DNA of 64,000 nt from Bradyrhizobium sp. 4 (GTDB taxonomy: Bacteria > Pseudomonadota > Alphaproteobacteria > Rhizobiales > Xanthobacteraceae): the NCBI RefSeq assembly GCF_023100905.1, contig NZ_CP064686.1, positions 4,092,001 to 4,156,000 on the forward strand, written 5' to 3'. Numbering within the stretch: position 1 is the stretch's first letter; each line of letters begins with the position of its first letter. Made by a program: the position numbers and the translations under genes. Positions 8,983 to 17,264 of the stretch are shown here, one piece after another. The notes under the pieces were generated by a model. It ran no database searches. It saw only the letters and a program-made list of their open reading frames with translations, and had not been told where the DNA came from.

Positions 8983-9363
8983 ATGACAAAAAAGCCCTTC
9001 CGCCTCACGCCCTACCAGGTGCAGTTCCTGATCGTCGTCGGCTTCGCCAGCGTCGGCTATGCGCTCTATCTGCGCTACCTCGGAATCGAAAACTCGCAGG
9101 TCGGTCTCGCCTGCGACGCCGGGCTTCAGACCCTGGTCTGCAAGGCGCGCTCGGTCTCGACCGTGCTGTTCAAGAATTCGGTGTTCGGCATCGTCGCGCT
9201 GGTGGTGGCGACGCTCAACCTGATGCGGCCGTCGATCGTGCTGCTCACCGTCGGCATCATCGCCGCCGGCCTCGGCATCGTGCTCTACAATATCGTGCTG
9301 TCGGGCCTGGCGATCGGCCTGTTCATTCTTGGATTTGCTCGGCCCGCGCCCGCCACAGCGTGA
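8983..9363 (+). CDS. four-helix integral membrane protein
   Basis: A protein of 126 residues made almost only of hydrophobic helices: about 13-30 ('FLIVVGFASVGYALYLRYLG'), 60-80 ('SVFGIVALVVATLNLM'), 84-104 and 108-120. Two Cys residues (in 'VGLACDAGLQTLVCKARS') in the loop after helix 1 could form a disulphide, giving a faint resemblance to vitamin K epoxide reductase-like proteins, but the catalytic CxxC is absent. It overlaps the 3' end of the convergent ndvC-like gene by about 40 bases. Confidence 0.65.
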   Translation: MTKKPFRLTPYQVQFLIVVGFASVGYALYLRYLGIENSQVGLACDAGLQTLVCKARSVSTVLFKNSVFGIVALVVATLNLMRPSIVLLTVGIIAAGLGIVLYNIVLSGLAIGLFILGFARPAPATA

Positions 9364-10882
9364 GCGCGAACAAGAGATAAATCGCGCAGGTCCACAGCGA
9401 CTGCCAATTGTCGCGGCCTTCGTTGAACAGCACATAGGCCGCCGACAGCGTCAGCACACCGGCGAACACCGACTCCGCGATGGGACGCTGGCCGATCTGC
9501 GGCCGGTTCAGCATCAACAGCGCGAACGGCACCACCGCCATCGTCAGCGAGGCGTAGGGGAAGTCGTGGTAGCGTGGGTCGAACACGAAGGCGAGCGCGG
9601 TCTGCGCCGCGATCACCGCCGTCACCGCCAGCGTCAGACCCAGCACGGCGGTGAGCTTCGACCATTTCCGGCCCTCGCGCGGACCGAGCAGATCGAGGAA
9701 GGTCGGAAGGCTGCGGCCAATCACCATCGCCTGCGCGCAGAAGATCGGCGACAGGATGCCGGCCGCGAGCAGCGTGCCCCAGAGCAGCCAGCCGCCGATG
9801 CCGTAGCTCTCGTAGTACATCTTGTCGGCGCCGATCCCGAGCAGGATGCCGGCCGAGGTCGCCGAGATCGCCACACCGAGCCATGCCGAGAAGCGCGGCG
9901 TCCAGGGCCTGCGCCGCAACGTCAGGCCGGCCACCGCGAACACCAGCACGCAGAGGCCCATGCCGGCGCCCATGTACCATTGCCAGTAAGGGAAATTGCT
10001 GATCGGCTGGCCCGGCGGATATTTCAGGCTCCGGCGCACCGAATCATAGAGGCCCCAATAGCCGCCGACGGTACCTTCCAGCTTGCGCTTCCACGGCTGG
10101 TCGTAGGACTCGATCAGATTGACGCGGAATTTCTGCGCTTTCGCGAGACTCAGGATCTCCGAGACCACGCGCGCCTGGTTGGTGCGCGACGGCAGCGCCC
10201 CCTCGCGCATGCGCCCTTCGCTCGGCCAGCCGGTTTCGCCGATCAGGATCTCCTTGCCGGGAAATGCGACCGCCATGCGCTCGCGGATCTGTTCGACATG
10301 GGACGCGGCAAACTTCGCCTTGACCGGGAAGTCCTCCCAATAGGGCAGGATGTGGATCGTGACGAAGTCGACGGCGTCATAGATCTCGCGATTCCTGAGC
10401 CAGAACTCCCAGACATCGGCATAGGTGACGGGCACGCTGACTTGGGCCTTCACGGAGCGGATGATGGAGACGAGGTCCGCGGTCGTCATCTCGCCGCGCA
10501 GCAGCACCTCGTTGCCGACGATGATGCTGGTGATGATTCCGGGGAAATCCTTGGAAAGACGAATGGCGAGCGCGGCCTGCTCGAAATTCTTGGTGCGATT
10601 GCTGGAGAGCCAGATGCCCTGGAGCACTTTCAGCCCCCCGATCCGGGCCGCGATCGCCGGCACCTGGTCCAGCCCGTTCTCCATCGAATAGGTGCGGACG
10701 CAGTCGGTGATCTCCTTGAGCTGGCGCAGGTCCTGCTCGATCTGGTCGGCCTCGATATGGGTCCATGCGTTCAGCGGCGACTGCTCGCCGCGGAACGGCG
10801 CGTAGGAGACGCACTGGACCTTGTCGGCGGGATCAATCGGGGCGCGCGCGAGCGAGATCGGCGTGGCAAGCCACCACCACAC
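9323..10882 (-). CDS. ndvC: beta-(1,6)-glucan synthesis protein, NdvC-like
   Basis: The N-terminal two thirds resemble glycoside hydrolase family 17-type glucan-modifying enzymes: 'CVSYAPFRGEQSPLN', 'TIHILPYWEDFPVKA', 'ILIGETGWPSEGRM' (with the ETGWP acidic site) and 'YDQPWKRKLEGTVGGYWGLYD'. About six to seven membrane helices follow. This layout and the predicted mass fit the Bradyrhizobium japonicum NdvC protein, which is needed for beta-(1,6) linkages in periplasmic glucans. Start uncertain: 10882 is a GTG, but the hydrophobic leader continues in frame up to about 10939, where an ATT follows a GGAGG site; no ATG, GTG or TTG lies between there and the in-frame stop. The partner ndvB lies at 12018, divergent. 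Confidence 0.8.
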   Translation of the reverse strand: MWWWLATPISLARAPIDPADKVQCVSYAPFRGEQSPLNAWTHIEADQIEQDLRQLKEITDCVRTYSMENGLDQVPAIAARIGGLKVLQGIWLSSNRTKNFEQAALAIRLSKDFPGIITSIIVGNEVLLRGEMTTADLVSIIRSVKAQVSVPVTYADVWEFWLRNREIYDAVDFVTIHILPYWEDFPVKAKFAASHVEQIRERMAVAFPGKEILIGETGWPSEGRMREGALPSRTNQARVVSEILSLAKAQKFRVNLIESYDQPWKRKLEGTVGGYWGLYDSVRRSLKYPPGQPISNFPYWQWYMGAGMGLCVLVFAVAGLTLRRRPWTPRFSAWLGVAISATSAGILLGIGADKMYYESYGIGGWLLWGTLLAAGILSPIFCAQAMVIGRSLPTFLDLLGPREGRKWSKLTAVLGLTLAVTAVIAAQTALAFVFDPRYHDFPYASLTMAVVPFALLMLNRPQIGQRPIAESVFAGVLTLSAAYVLFNEGRDNWQSLWTCAIYLLFALTLWRARAEQIQE

Positions 10883-11212
10883 GGCAGCGATCGCACCCAG
10901 TGAAACGAGCAGAAGCGCCAGTGGCGTACGAAGAGAAATCGGTTCCGTCCTCCGCGAAGGGCCGTCGATTACCTGCTAGCACGCCGTCTGCCAAGGGGGT
11001 GACTCCGTTATGGATCCATCCCTCCCCTGAGGAATTTACCTGCGGCCGTTCGACCGAGGCCTAGGATCGTGACTTTGCTGGACAAAATTCCAGATTCAGG
11101 CCATGGACTCGGGAGGACTTTTCCGCCGCATTGGAGACCCATTTGGACGCCATCACGCAGGCGCGTCCGCGAAGGTCCTGACGCGGACGGTCAGTGATAT
11201 ATTGGGGAATTC
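10883..11212. other. intergenic region between divergent glucan genes
   Basis: These 330 bases separate the ndvC-like gene from the secreted accessory protein. The first ~57 bases probably encode the N-terminal leader of NdvC. The remainder should hold the divergent promoters; I see no clear consensus -35/-10 pair, repeat or terminator. Confidence 0.4.
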
Positions 11213-11803
11213 ATGCGGCAACGGGTGTTCGAGTTACGAAATGCGGTCCTGCGGCAGTTCGCCGGCACCTTGGCCGTTTCTTCCCTTGTCATCCTGATGG
11301 GTATCGGCGCGGCCTCCGCCCAGAGCGGCACGCCCGCCCCGGACCAGAGCAAGGCAGCAGCCCAACCCGCCGACGCGGCCAAGGATGCCGCCCAGAACCA
11401 GCGCCGCACCGACGAATTCGCCGAAGCAGCCCAGGTCATCAGCGGCCCCGCCGGCAACCCCGAATGCGTCTGGCTCGGCCGCCGCGTGGTGCGGCTGATG
11501 TGGCGGGATGACCTCGATACCGCATTCCGCCATCTCGACCTCTACGACCGCTTCGGCTGCCCCGGCGGCCACATCCAGGCTGCGTTCCGCTGCCTGACCC
11601 GCTTCGGCGGCCAGATCGATCCCAAGGTCGCCGAGACCCTGGACAGCCGTGTGCACGCTTGCTGGATCAACCCGGCGTCGCAGCCGCAACAGGCGGCGGC
11701 CGCAGCCTCGCAGCCCGCCGCACCGGCCGCCGGCAATGCGCAGCCGCAGCCGGCCGCGAGCCCCTCGCCGGCGGCAAGCCCGTCACCGGCGCCCCCGAAA
11801 TAG
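11213..11803 (+). CDS. secreted glucan-locus accessory protein
   Basis: A protein of 196 residues with an N-terminal signal peptide (hydrophobic 'LAVSSLVILMGIGAASAQS', cleavage after ASA). The core (about 60-150) is Cys-containing ('NPECVWLGRRVVRLMWRDDLDTAFRHLDLYDRFGCPGGHIQAAFRCLTR' region, read in parts) and the C-terminus is Ala/Pro/Gln-rich. Its location between ndvC and ndvB and its periplasmic targeting suggest a structural or accessory role in periplasmic glucan export or modification; homologues in Bradyrhizobium are often named beta-1,3/beta-1,6-glucan biosynthesis protein. Enzymatic activity is not evident. Confidence 0.7.
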   Translation: MRQRVFELRNAVLRQFAGTLAVSSLVILMGIGAASAQSGTPAPDQSKAAAQPADAAKDAAQNQRRTDEFAEAAQVISGPAGNPECVWLGRRVVRLMWRDDLDTAFRHLDLYDRFGCPGGHIQAAFRCLTRFGGQIDPKVAETLDSRVHACWINPASQPQQAAAAASQPAAPAAGNAQPQPAASPSPAASPSPAPPK

Positions 11804-12017
11804 CCGCGATTGTTTCAGCCTCCGTTCAGGAACGATCGGCGATAGAGGCAATTGGCACTGCTGCGAATTCCGAAATGTGCATGCCCTCATATGGTCATGA
11901 GGCGATGACAGTTGTGAAACCGCGCGGCAGAGGTATGCTCCATTTGCCGCGGACTTGGTCGGATCTCGGGGTCGGATCCGCTTCCCTGCCCCCTCAGCCC
12001 CTTTTGGTTTAGCCGCG

Positions 12018-14693
12018 ATGCGGGTTGTCGCCGCCGTTCTGTTGCTTGTGTCCGCGCTCCACGCCGGCCTCTGGGGAGTCTTGCGCGACAAGGAACCCGC
12101 GCCCGACTTCAAGGGCTTGCTGCCCAGTGTCTCCTACGCGCCGTTCGAGGGCTCGGCTCACCCCGACATCGACAACATCCCATCAGTGGAGAAAATCCGC
12201 GCCGACCTGAAGACGCTGTCGACGATGACGCGCGCGATCCGGCTCTATTCGTCCACCGGCGGCGTGGAACTGGTGCCGCCGATCGCAGCCGAGTTCGGCC
12301 TCAAGGTTACCGTCGGCGCCTGGATCGACAAGGACAAGGATCGCAACGAGCGCGAGATCAAAGCCGCCATCGAGCTCGCCCGCAAGAACAGCAACGTCAA
12401 CGGAGTCGTGGTCGGCAACGAGGTGATCTACCGCGGCGAGCAGAAGGTCGAAGACCTCATCGAGATGATCAAGAAGGTCAAGGGCTCGGTCCGCGTGCCC
12501 GTCACGACCGGTGAAATCTGGAACATCTGGCGCGACAATCCCGACCTCGGCTCGAACGTCGACTTCATCGCCGCCCACGTGCTGCCTTATTGGGAAAATT
12601 TCCGCTCGGACCAGGCGGTCGATCAGGCCGTCGACCGCTACAATCTGTTGCGCAACCTGTTCCCCGGCAAGCGCATCGTGATCGCCGAGTTCGGCTGGCC
12701 GAGCGCGGGTTACAATTTGCGCAACGCCGACCCCGGTCCGTTCCAGCAGGCACTGACCTTGCGCAACTTCGTCAGCCGCGCCGACGCCATCGGCATGGAA
12801 TACAACATCGTCGAAGCCATCGATCAGCCCTGGAAGTACTTCGAAGGCGGCGTCGGTCCGTACTGGGGCATCCTCAACGCCAGCCGCGAGCCGAAATTCG
12901 CCTGGACCGGCCCGGTCGAGAATCCCGACTATTGGAAGCTGATGGGTGTAGCCCTCCTGGTCGGAATCCTGCTGTCGCTGCCGATCCTGCGGCTGCAGCA
13001 GCCGACGGCGAAGCAGGCGTTCCTGCTGTCGGCCACCGCCAATGGCGTCGGCGCCTGGGCCGCCACCGTGTTCGCGTTCTGGAACGGGCACTATTTCATC
13101 TTCGGCTCCGCCTTCGCGCTCACGCTCGGCATGATCCTGCTTGTTCCCCTCGTGCTGATCGCGATGGCGCGCGTCGACGAGATCGCGGCCGTCGCGTTCG
13201 GCCGGCCGCCGCAGCGGCTGCTCACAAAGGGCAAGCCGGTCGAGAGCGTGCCGGAGAATTACTTCCCAAAAGTCTCGATCCACATCCCCGCTTATTTCGA
13301 GCCGGTCGAGATGCTCAAGCAGACGCTCGATGCGCTGTCGCGGCTGAACTATCCGAACTACGAATGCGTCGTCATCATCAACAACACGCCGGACCCTGCC
13401 TTCTGGCAGCCGATCCAGGATCATTGCCGCGCGCTCGGTGAACGCTTCAAGTTCATCAACGCCGAGAAGGTGCAGGGCTTCAAGGCCGGTGCGCTGCGCA
13501 TCGCGATGGACCGCACCGCCGTCGACGCCGAGATCATCGGCATCCTCGATGCCGATTACGTCGTCGATCCCGACTGGCTGAAGGATCTCGTGCCGGCTTT
13601 CGCCGATCCCAGCGTCGGCCTGGTGCAGGCGCCGCAGGAACATCGCGACGGCGACCTGTCGATCATGCACTACATCATGAACGGCGAATATGCCGGCTTC
13701 TTCGACATCGGCATGGTTCAGCGCAACGAGACCAACGCCATCATCGTGCACGGTACGATGTGCCTGATCCGCCGTGCCGCGATGGACATGGCCGGCGGCT
13801 GGTCGTCCGACACGATCTGCGAGGACTCTGATCTCGGCCTTTCGATCCAGCAGCTCGGCTGGACCACGCACTACACCAACCACCGTTACGGCCAGGGCCT
13901 GCTCCCCGACACCTACGAGGCCTTCAAGAAGCAGCGTCACCGCTGGGCCTATGGCGGCCTCCAGATCGTCAAGAAGCACTGGCGGAATTTCCTGCCGGGA
14001 CGGAGCCGGCTGACGCCCGACCAGAAGCGCGAATACGGCCTGGGCTGGCTGAACTGGCTGGGCGCCGAAAGCCTCGGCGTGGTCGTGGCGCTGCTCAACC
14101 TGGTCTGGGTGCCGATCGTCGCCTTCGCCGACATCGCCATCCCCGACAAGATCCTGACGCTGCCGATCATCGGCGCCTTCGTCGTCTCGCTCGCGCACTT
14201 CTTGTCGATGTACCGCGCGCGCGTCGCGATCAAGCCCGGCCAGATGCTGGGCGCGATGATCGCCGCGATGAGCGTGCAGTGGACGGTGTCGCGCGCGGTG
14301 GCGCAGGGACTGATCACCGAGCACATCGCGTTCGCGCGCACGTCCAAGGGTGGCCTGTCCCGGATGTCGATCGAGTTCCAGGCGTTCTGGGAGGCGGTGA
14401 TCGGCGCCCTGCTCCTGATCGGCGCCGGCGTGCTGGTGGCCTCCAACAGCTATCGCCAGATCACCGAGATCTACATCTTCGCCGGCGTGCTGGTGCTGCA
14501 GAGCCTGCCGTTCCTGGCTGCGGTCGCGATCGCCATCCTCGAGCTCAGCCGCATCAACTCGTTCCAGTTCTGGCGCGACAGCGCGATCCGCACCGCCGAG
14601 CTGATCGGCCTGCGCCCGGTCGCGCTGCCGACCCCCGCCGGCACGCCGCAGCAATTGCCGGTGCCGAACGAGGTCCGGCGGGAAGCGAACTGA
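12018..14693 (+). CDS. ndvB: beta-(1,3)-glucan synthase, NdvB-like (GH17-like domain fused to GT2)
   Basis: A protein of 891 residues. After a signal-anchor helix (about 5-22) comes a GH17-like domain ('SVSYAPFEGSAHPDID', 'AAHVLPYWENFRSDQ', 'VIAEFGWPSAGYN', 'IDQPWKYFEGGVGPYWGI'), then membrane helices (about 315-400), a family-2 glycosyltransferase domain (about 430-670) with 'KVQGFKAGALRIAM', the DxD-type 'ILDADYVVD', 'TICEDSDLGL' and the processive-synthase motif 'KKQRHRWAYGG' (QxxRW), and further C-terminal helices. Length and mass fit the B. japonicum NdvB beta-(1,3)-glucosyltransferase that makes cyclic beta-(1,3)(1,6)-glucans important for osmoadaptation and nodulation. The ATG at 12018 opens the signal-anchor. 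Confidence 0.85.
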   Translation: MRVVAAVLLLVSALHAGLWGVLRDKEPAPDFKGLLPSVSYAPFEGSAHPDIDNIPSVEKIRADLKTLSTMTRAIRLYSSTGGVELVPPIAAEFGLKVTVGAWIDKDKDRNEREIKAAIELARKNSNVNGVVVGNEVIYRGEQKVEDLIEMIKKVKGSVRVPVTTGEIWNIWRDNPDLGSNVDFIAAHVLPYWENFRSDQAVDQAVDRYNLLRNLFPGKRIVIAEFGWPSAGYNLRNADPGPFQQALTLRNFVSRADAIGMEYNIVEAIDQPWKYFEGGVGPYWGILNASREPKFAWTGPVENPDYWKLMGVALLVGILLSLPILRLQQPTAKQAFLLSATANGVGAWAATVFAFWNGHYFIFGSAFALTLGMILLVPLVLIAMARVDEIAAVAFGRPPQRLLTKGKPVESVPENYFPKVSIHIPAYFEPVEMLKQTLDALSRLNYPNYECVVIINNTPDPAFWQPIQDHCRALGERFKFINAEKVQGFKAGALRIAMDRTAVDAEIIGILDADYVVDPDWLKDLVPAFADPSVGLVQAPQEHRDGDLSIMHYIMNGEYAGFFDIGMVQRNETNAIIVHGTMCLIRRAAMDMAGGWSSDTICEDSDLGLSIQQLGWTTHYTNHRYGQGLLPDTYEAFKKQRHRWAYGGLQIVKKHWRNFLPGRSRLTPDQKREYGLGWLNWLGAESLGVVVALLNLVWVPIVAFADIAIPDKILTLPIIGAFVVSLAHFLSMYRARVAIKPGQMLGAMIAAMSVQWTVSRAVAQGLITEHIAFARTSKGGLSRMSIEFQAFWEAVIGALLLIGAGVLVASNSYRQITEIYIFAGVLVLQSLPFLAAVAIAILELSRINSFQFWRDSAIRTAELIGLRPVALPTPAGTPQQLPVPNEVRREAN

Positions 14694-15008
14694 CAGGGCC
14701 CCGAACGCGGCATCCGGCCCATGGGCGGATGTCGCGGCTTCTTCGGCGTGGATGACGGCCGCCATTCCGGTTGAGAATCCCGGCTCAAGCATTGGAAACG
14801 GCGAGCGAATTCCCGCCGTTGCCTTCAAGTTCGGCACCCTCGCCTGCTATTGACCTCCGCGCCCCATCCCCCTACACAGCGCGGGCCGAAAGCATGATCC
14901 GGAAAAAGCCGGTTTTTCCGCAACGCTTGCGTCGATGTGGCGGCAAGACATGCTTTTCCAAATGTCCGAAGACGATGGCGATCTCTTTGAAGCCATCAGC
15001 GGCCATGG
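14694..15008. repeat. intergenic region with dispersed-repeat hairpins
   Basis: There is no convincing gene. Around 14888-14958 the sequence has inverted arms AAAGCATG and CATGCTTT enclosing an inner hairpin GGAAAAA-GCCGG-TTTTTCC (14901-14919). This resembles a short dispersed repeat common in Bradyrhizobium intergenic DNA. No terminator is evident for ndvB apart from this hairpin. Confidence 0.4.
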
Positions 15009-15084
15009 GAGCGCGTAGCTCAGCCGGTAGAGCACGTGACTTTTAATCACGGGGTCCTGGGTTCGAGCCCCAGCGCGCTCACCA
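15009..15084 (+). tRNA. tRNA-Lys (anticodon TTT)
   Basis: A complete cloverleaf: acceptor GAGCGCG/CGCGCTC, D-arm GCTC/GAGC, anticodon stem CGTGA/TCACG around loop CTTTTAA (anticodon TTT at 15042-15044), T-arm CTGGG-TTCGAGC-CCCAG and an encoded CCA (15082-15084). The accessory stretch of small genes begins right after its 3' end. Confidence 0.97.
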
Positions 15085-15275
15085 CATTAAGCAATTACTT
15101 ACGCCGAGACGACGCGCTCCGATAAGACTGTCTGTCGGCAGTTCGGTTGCCGGTGTAGCACGCGCGGCGCTTCGATGCCCCCTCTGCACCGCGCGCGGCG
15201 GGCGCGCCGCGGACATGAGGCCCGACTGGACGGCAAAAGTCCTGCATCGGTGATCGCTGCCCCGTCGCTCTGTGA

Positions 15276-15410
15276 CTATCGCCGGAATGAATGCTCGATC
15301 TCGCGCAGCATTGCCAAGACCCGGTCAGTATACCGCCCGTAGGACAACTGCTGGTCTGCGAGACTCGCCGCCGCCAGGACGAGAGCAGCTATGGCCACGC
15401 CCTTGATCAT
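15276..15410 (-). CDS. 44-residue membrane-anchored peptide
   Basis: It starts MIKGVAIAALVLAAASLADQ, a short transmembrane or signal helix, then 'LSYGRYTDRVLAMLREIEHS'. Its ATG overlaps the stop of the upstream 65-codon gene in an ATGA arrangement, implying translational coupling. Small proteins with a 'GRYTDR..AMLR.I.HSF' tail recur in Bradyrhizobium. Function unknown. Confidence 0.6.
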   Translation of the reverse strand: MIKGVAIAALVLAAASLADQQLSYGRYTDRVLAMLREIEHSFRR

Positions 15411-15604
15411 GGGCCTTTCCGCTTTTGCGTCACCAGTCGCAATGGAATGTTGTGCAAATTCGCGCGGCCTCGCACCGCTGGTTCTGTTCTGCCCAACGCG
15501 TGCGCGATCTCGTCGGGTCGGTGCCCAGCCGCCGCCATCGCCAGCAGTTGTTGATGCTCCTCCGGTGTCCACCTCCGGATCAACGGATAGCGTGACTGTG
15601 CCAT
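15407..15604 (-). CDS. small helix-turn-helix-like protein
   Basis: A 65-residue protein: MAQSRYPLIRRWTPEEHQQL, 'LAMAAAGHRPDEIAHALGRT' and 'EPAVRGRANLHNIPLRLVTQ'. The 'W(T/S)PEE...LL.MAA.G....IA..LGRT..AVR.RA' pattern resembles a SANT/Myb- or GcrA-like helix-turn-helix that binds DNA; this is inference from the pattern. It is the first gene of a two-gene unit, overlapping the 44-residue peptide gene by four bases. The ATG at 15604 begins the conserved segment. Confidence 0.6.
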   Translation of the reverse strand: MAQSRYPLIRRWTPEEHQQLLAMAAAGHRPDEIAHALGRTEPAVRGRANLHNIPLRLVTQKRKGP

Positions 15605-15819
15605 CGCCCGGCGTCCCCAGCCTGTTGCCAGTTTATCCTCGGCTGCATTTGCTGAGTCGCGCTTTAACCTATGATAGCCAACCCTCGCAGGACGGGGGCG
15701 AGCGGATTGCGCCGGACTGGCGCGTCCACAGGGCCAGGGCTTGGACGTAGGCTCCACGGCGGCGTAAGCCGGTAGTTTTCCGGGCTGTAGATTTTCGCCG
15801 GTCTTAATAATTCTGGCGA

Positions 15820-15984
15820 ATGATTGCTCCGATGATTGGAGACCTCGACCATCAAGCAGAAGCCATCGCCGCGATGCAGAAGGCGATCGCCGCGACCTGT
15901 CCCGCCGAGCGGTTGAAGTGGTTGCGGACCGCCTTGGCCTGGAAGGACCTTGCAAGCTTGGCGAAGGGCAAGGCGGCAGCCTGA
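15820..15984 (+). CDS. small helical hypothetical protein
   Basis: A 54-residue protein (MIAPMIGDLDHQAEAIAAMQ, 'KAIAATCPAERLKWLRTALA', 'WKDLASLAKGKAAA'). Its helical, Trp- and Arg-containing pattern resembles small proteins from rhizobia that end 'LA.AW..LA', and it fits better than the antisense reading here. An alternative start is the Met at 15832. No clear ribosome site, so confidence is moderate. Confidence 0.45.
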   Translation: MIAPMIGDLDHQAEAIAAMQKAIAATCPAERLKWLRTALAWKDLASLAKGKAAA

Positions 15985-16011
15985 AGGTCACAGCCAACCC
16001 CTGCTAGCCGC

Positions 16012-16371
16012 TCAAGATCTCGCGCAGTTTTCGATCGTCTTCCCGAGTGCGGAGCGGAGAACCGGCTTCTCCAATCGGGGACATCGCGGAAGCCAACTGA
16101 CAATCCATCGGATGTGTGGCTGGTCAGGAAGAAAAATGGCAAGCCGCGACCACGAGTGATCTCCGCCACCAGTTCGGTCGTTTCATCGCCAAGCCTCAGG
16201 TCGAGAATGGCCAAATCGAAGTCAGCCACCCGCGCGACTTCGATTGCTTCCTTCAGGGTGCCTGCTTCGGCGACGACTTCGCGACCCAACTCCTCCAGCA
16301 TGTCGCAGACCATCATACGGATGACGGATCAGCGCGACGTCCTCCACGACCAAGATTGAGAGTGCGCCCAT
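16012..16371 (-). pseudogene. decayed single-domain response regulator (two frameshifts)
   Basis: Read from the ATG at 16371, the sequence begins MGALSILVVEDVALIR, the start of a CheY-like receiver. A 7-base near-duplication (ATCCGTC/ATCCGTA, near 16320) then shifts the frame; the next frame gives 'MMVCDMLEELGREVVAEAGT' and the phosphoacceptor region 'DFDLAILDLRLGD'. After 'GFRDVP' a one-base loss in a C-run (near 16085) shifts it again to 'RLEKPVLRSALGKTIENCAR' and a stop at 16012, restoring the Lys of the receiver. With both corrected, the protein would be about 119 residues. As sequenced it cannot be made. An intact paralogue lies divergently at 16525. Confidence 0.75.
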
Positions 16372-16524
16372 GCTTCGTCTCGTTGGCCTGATGTCAATGT
16401 ATGTCGCGTCATGCGGCCCGGCAGTTCCTGGGGCCTCCGCACCCTCTTATGTTCACTTTCGGACACATTTTGGGGAAACGAAGCCGGGCAACATTGTAGG
16501 TCAGCCATCGGAGACGGAGTAAAC

Positions 16525-16911
16525 ATGACAGCGCCGCCGCCTCTCATCCTGGTGGTTGAGGATGAATATCCATTGCAGGCGGTGGTCGAGGAAGCCCTGC
16601 TGGAGGCAGGCTTCGCGACTGATATCCTGTCGTCTGCCGAGGAAGCTCTGACTCTCTTCAGAAGCGGTATGAAGGAGTACCGGGCGCTCGTCGCGGATGT
16701 AAACCTCAAGGGCAGGCTCAGCGGCTGGGACTTGGCCAGACAGGTCAGAGAACGAGAGCCGACGTTGCCCATAGTCTACATGACCGGTGGCGTGGCGGAC
16801 GATTGGGGCTCGCAAGGGGTCCCAAGCAGCATCTTGTTGCAGAAGCCGTTCGCGCCGGCCCAGCTCATCACTGCGGTTTCGCAGTTCCTCAATCACGTCA
16901 CTCGTGAGTAA
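16525..16911 (+). CDS. single-domain response regulator (CheY-like receiver)
   Basis: A protein of 128 residues that is only a receiver domain: acidic pair in 'LILVVEDEYPLQAVVEE', phosphoacceptor Asp in 'YRALVADVNLKGRLSGWDLA', Thr in 'PIVYMTGG' and the invariant Lys in 'SSILLQKPFAPAQLI'. There is no output domain, so it would act by protein-protein contact in a phosphorelay, as do similar stand-alone receivers of rhizobia. The start at 16525 follows a GGAG-containing site. It is divergent from the decayed response regulator; no histidine kinase is in the window. Confidence 0.88.
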   Translation: MTAPPPLILVVEDEYPLQAVVEEALLEAGFATDILSSAEEALTLFRSGMKEYRALVADVNLKGRLSGWDLARQVREREPTLPIVYMTGGVADDWGSQGVPSSILLQKPFAPAQLITAVSQFLNHVTRE

Positions 16912-17048
16912 AACCGCCGTCACCCATTCACTGGCTCTAGTAGCCGGCCACCATCCCAAGCGTGGCGGCGGGAACCAAGCTCGGCAATGAAAGTTTTTCA
17001 TCTCAGGTGGCCGTTCAGGCTTTGCCTGCAATGACGCAGGATATCTTC

Positions 17049-17207
17049 ATGAGCGGCAAATGCGATGAAATCGACGAGAAGATCGCGCACCATTGCCGGT
17101 TGTTGTCTCTTATTACTGACAAGATCGCGAGAGACGGCATCGCCGGCTTGATCGAGGAAATGAAGACGGAGAAAGCTGCACTTCATCCCGAACCAGAGGA
17201 GAAGTAA
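17049..17207 (+). CDS. small conserved hypothetical protein
   Basis: A 52-residue charged protein (MSGKCDEIDEKIAHHCRLLS, 'LITDKIARDGIAGLIEEMKT', 'EKAALHPEPEEK'). The 'IDEKI.H...L...ITD......I..LI......KA.LHPE' pattern recurs in many small rhizobial proteins, usually in accessory regions. An upstream ATG at 17031 would add six residues. Function unknown. Confidence 0.6.
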   Translation: MSGKCDEIDEKIAHHCRLLSLITDKIARDGIAGLIEEMKTEKAALHPEPEEK

Positions 17208-17264
17208 CAGTGCACTCGCTGCCGAGCCAAGTTTTGCACGGAGCCTTTCGTCCGGATTTCAGGC

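Noticed and set aside
12183..14837. An 884-codon open frame antisense to ndvB
   Set aside because: Its composition (His/Asp/Arg-rich without hydrophobic cores) is that of a GC-rich antisense shadow; ndvB has clear domains.
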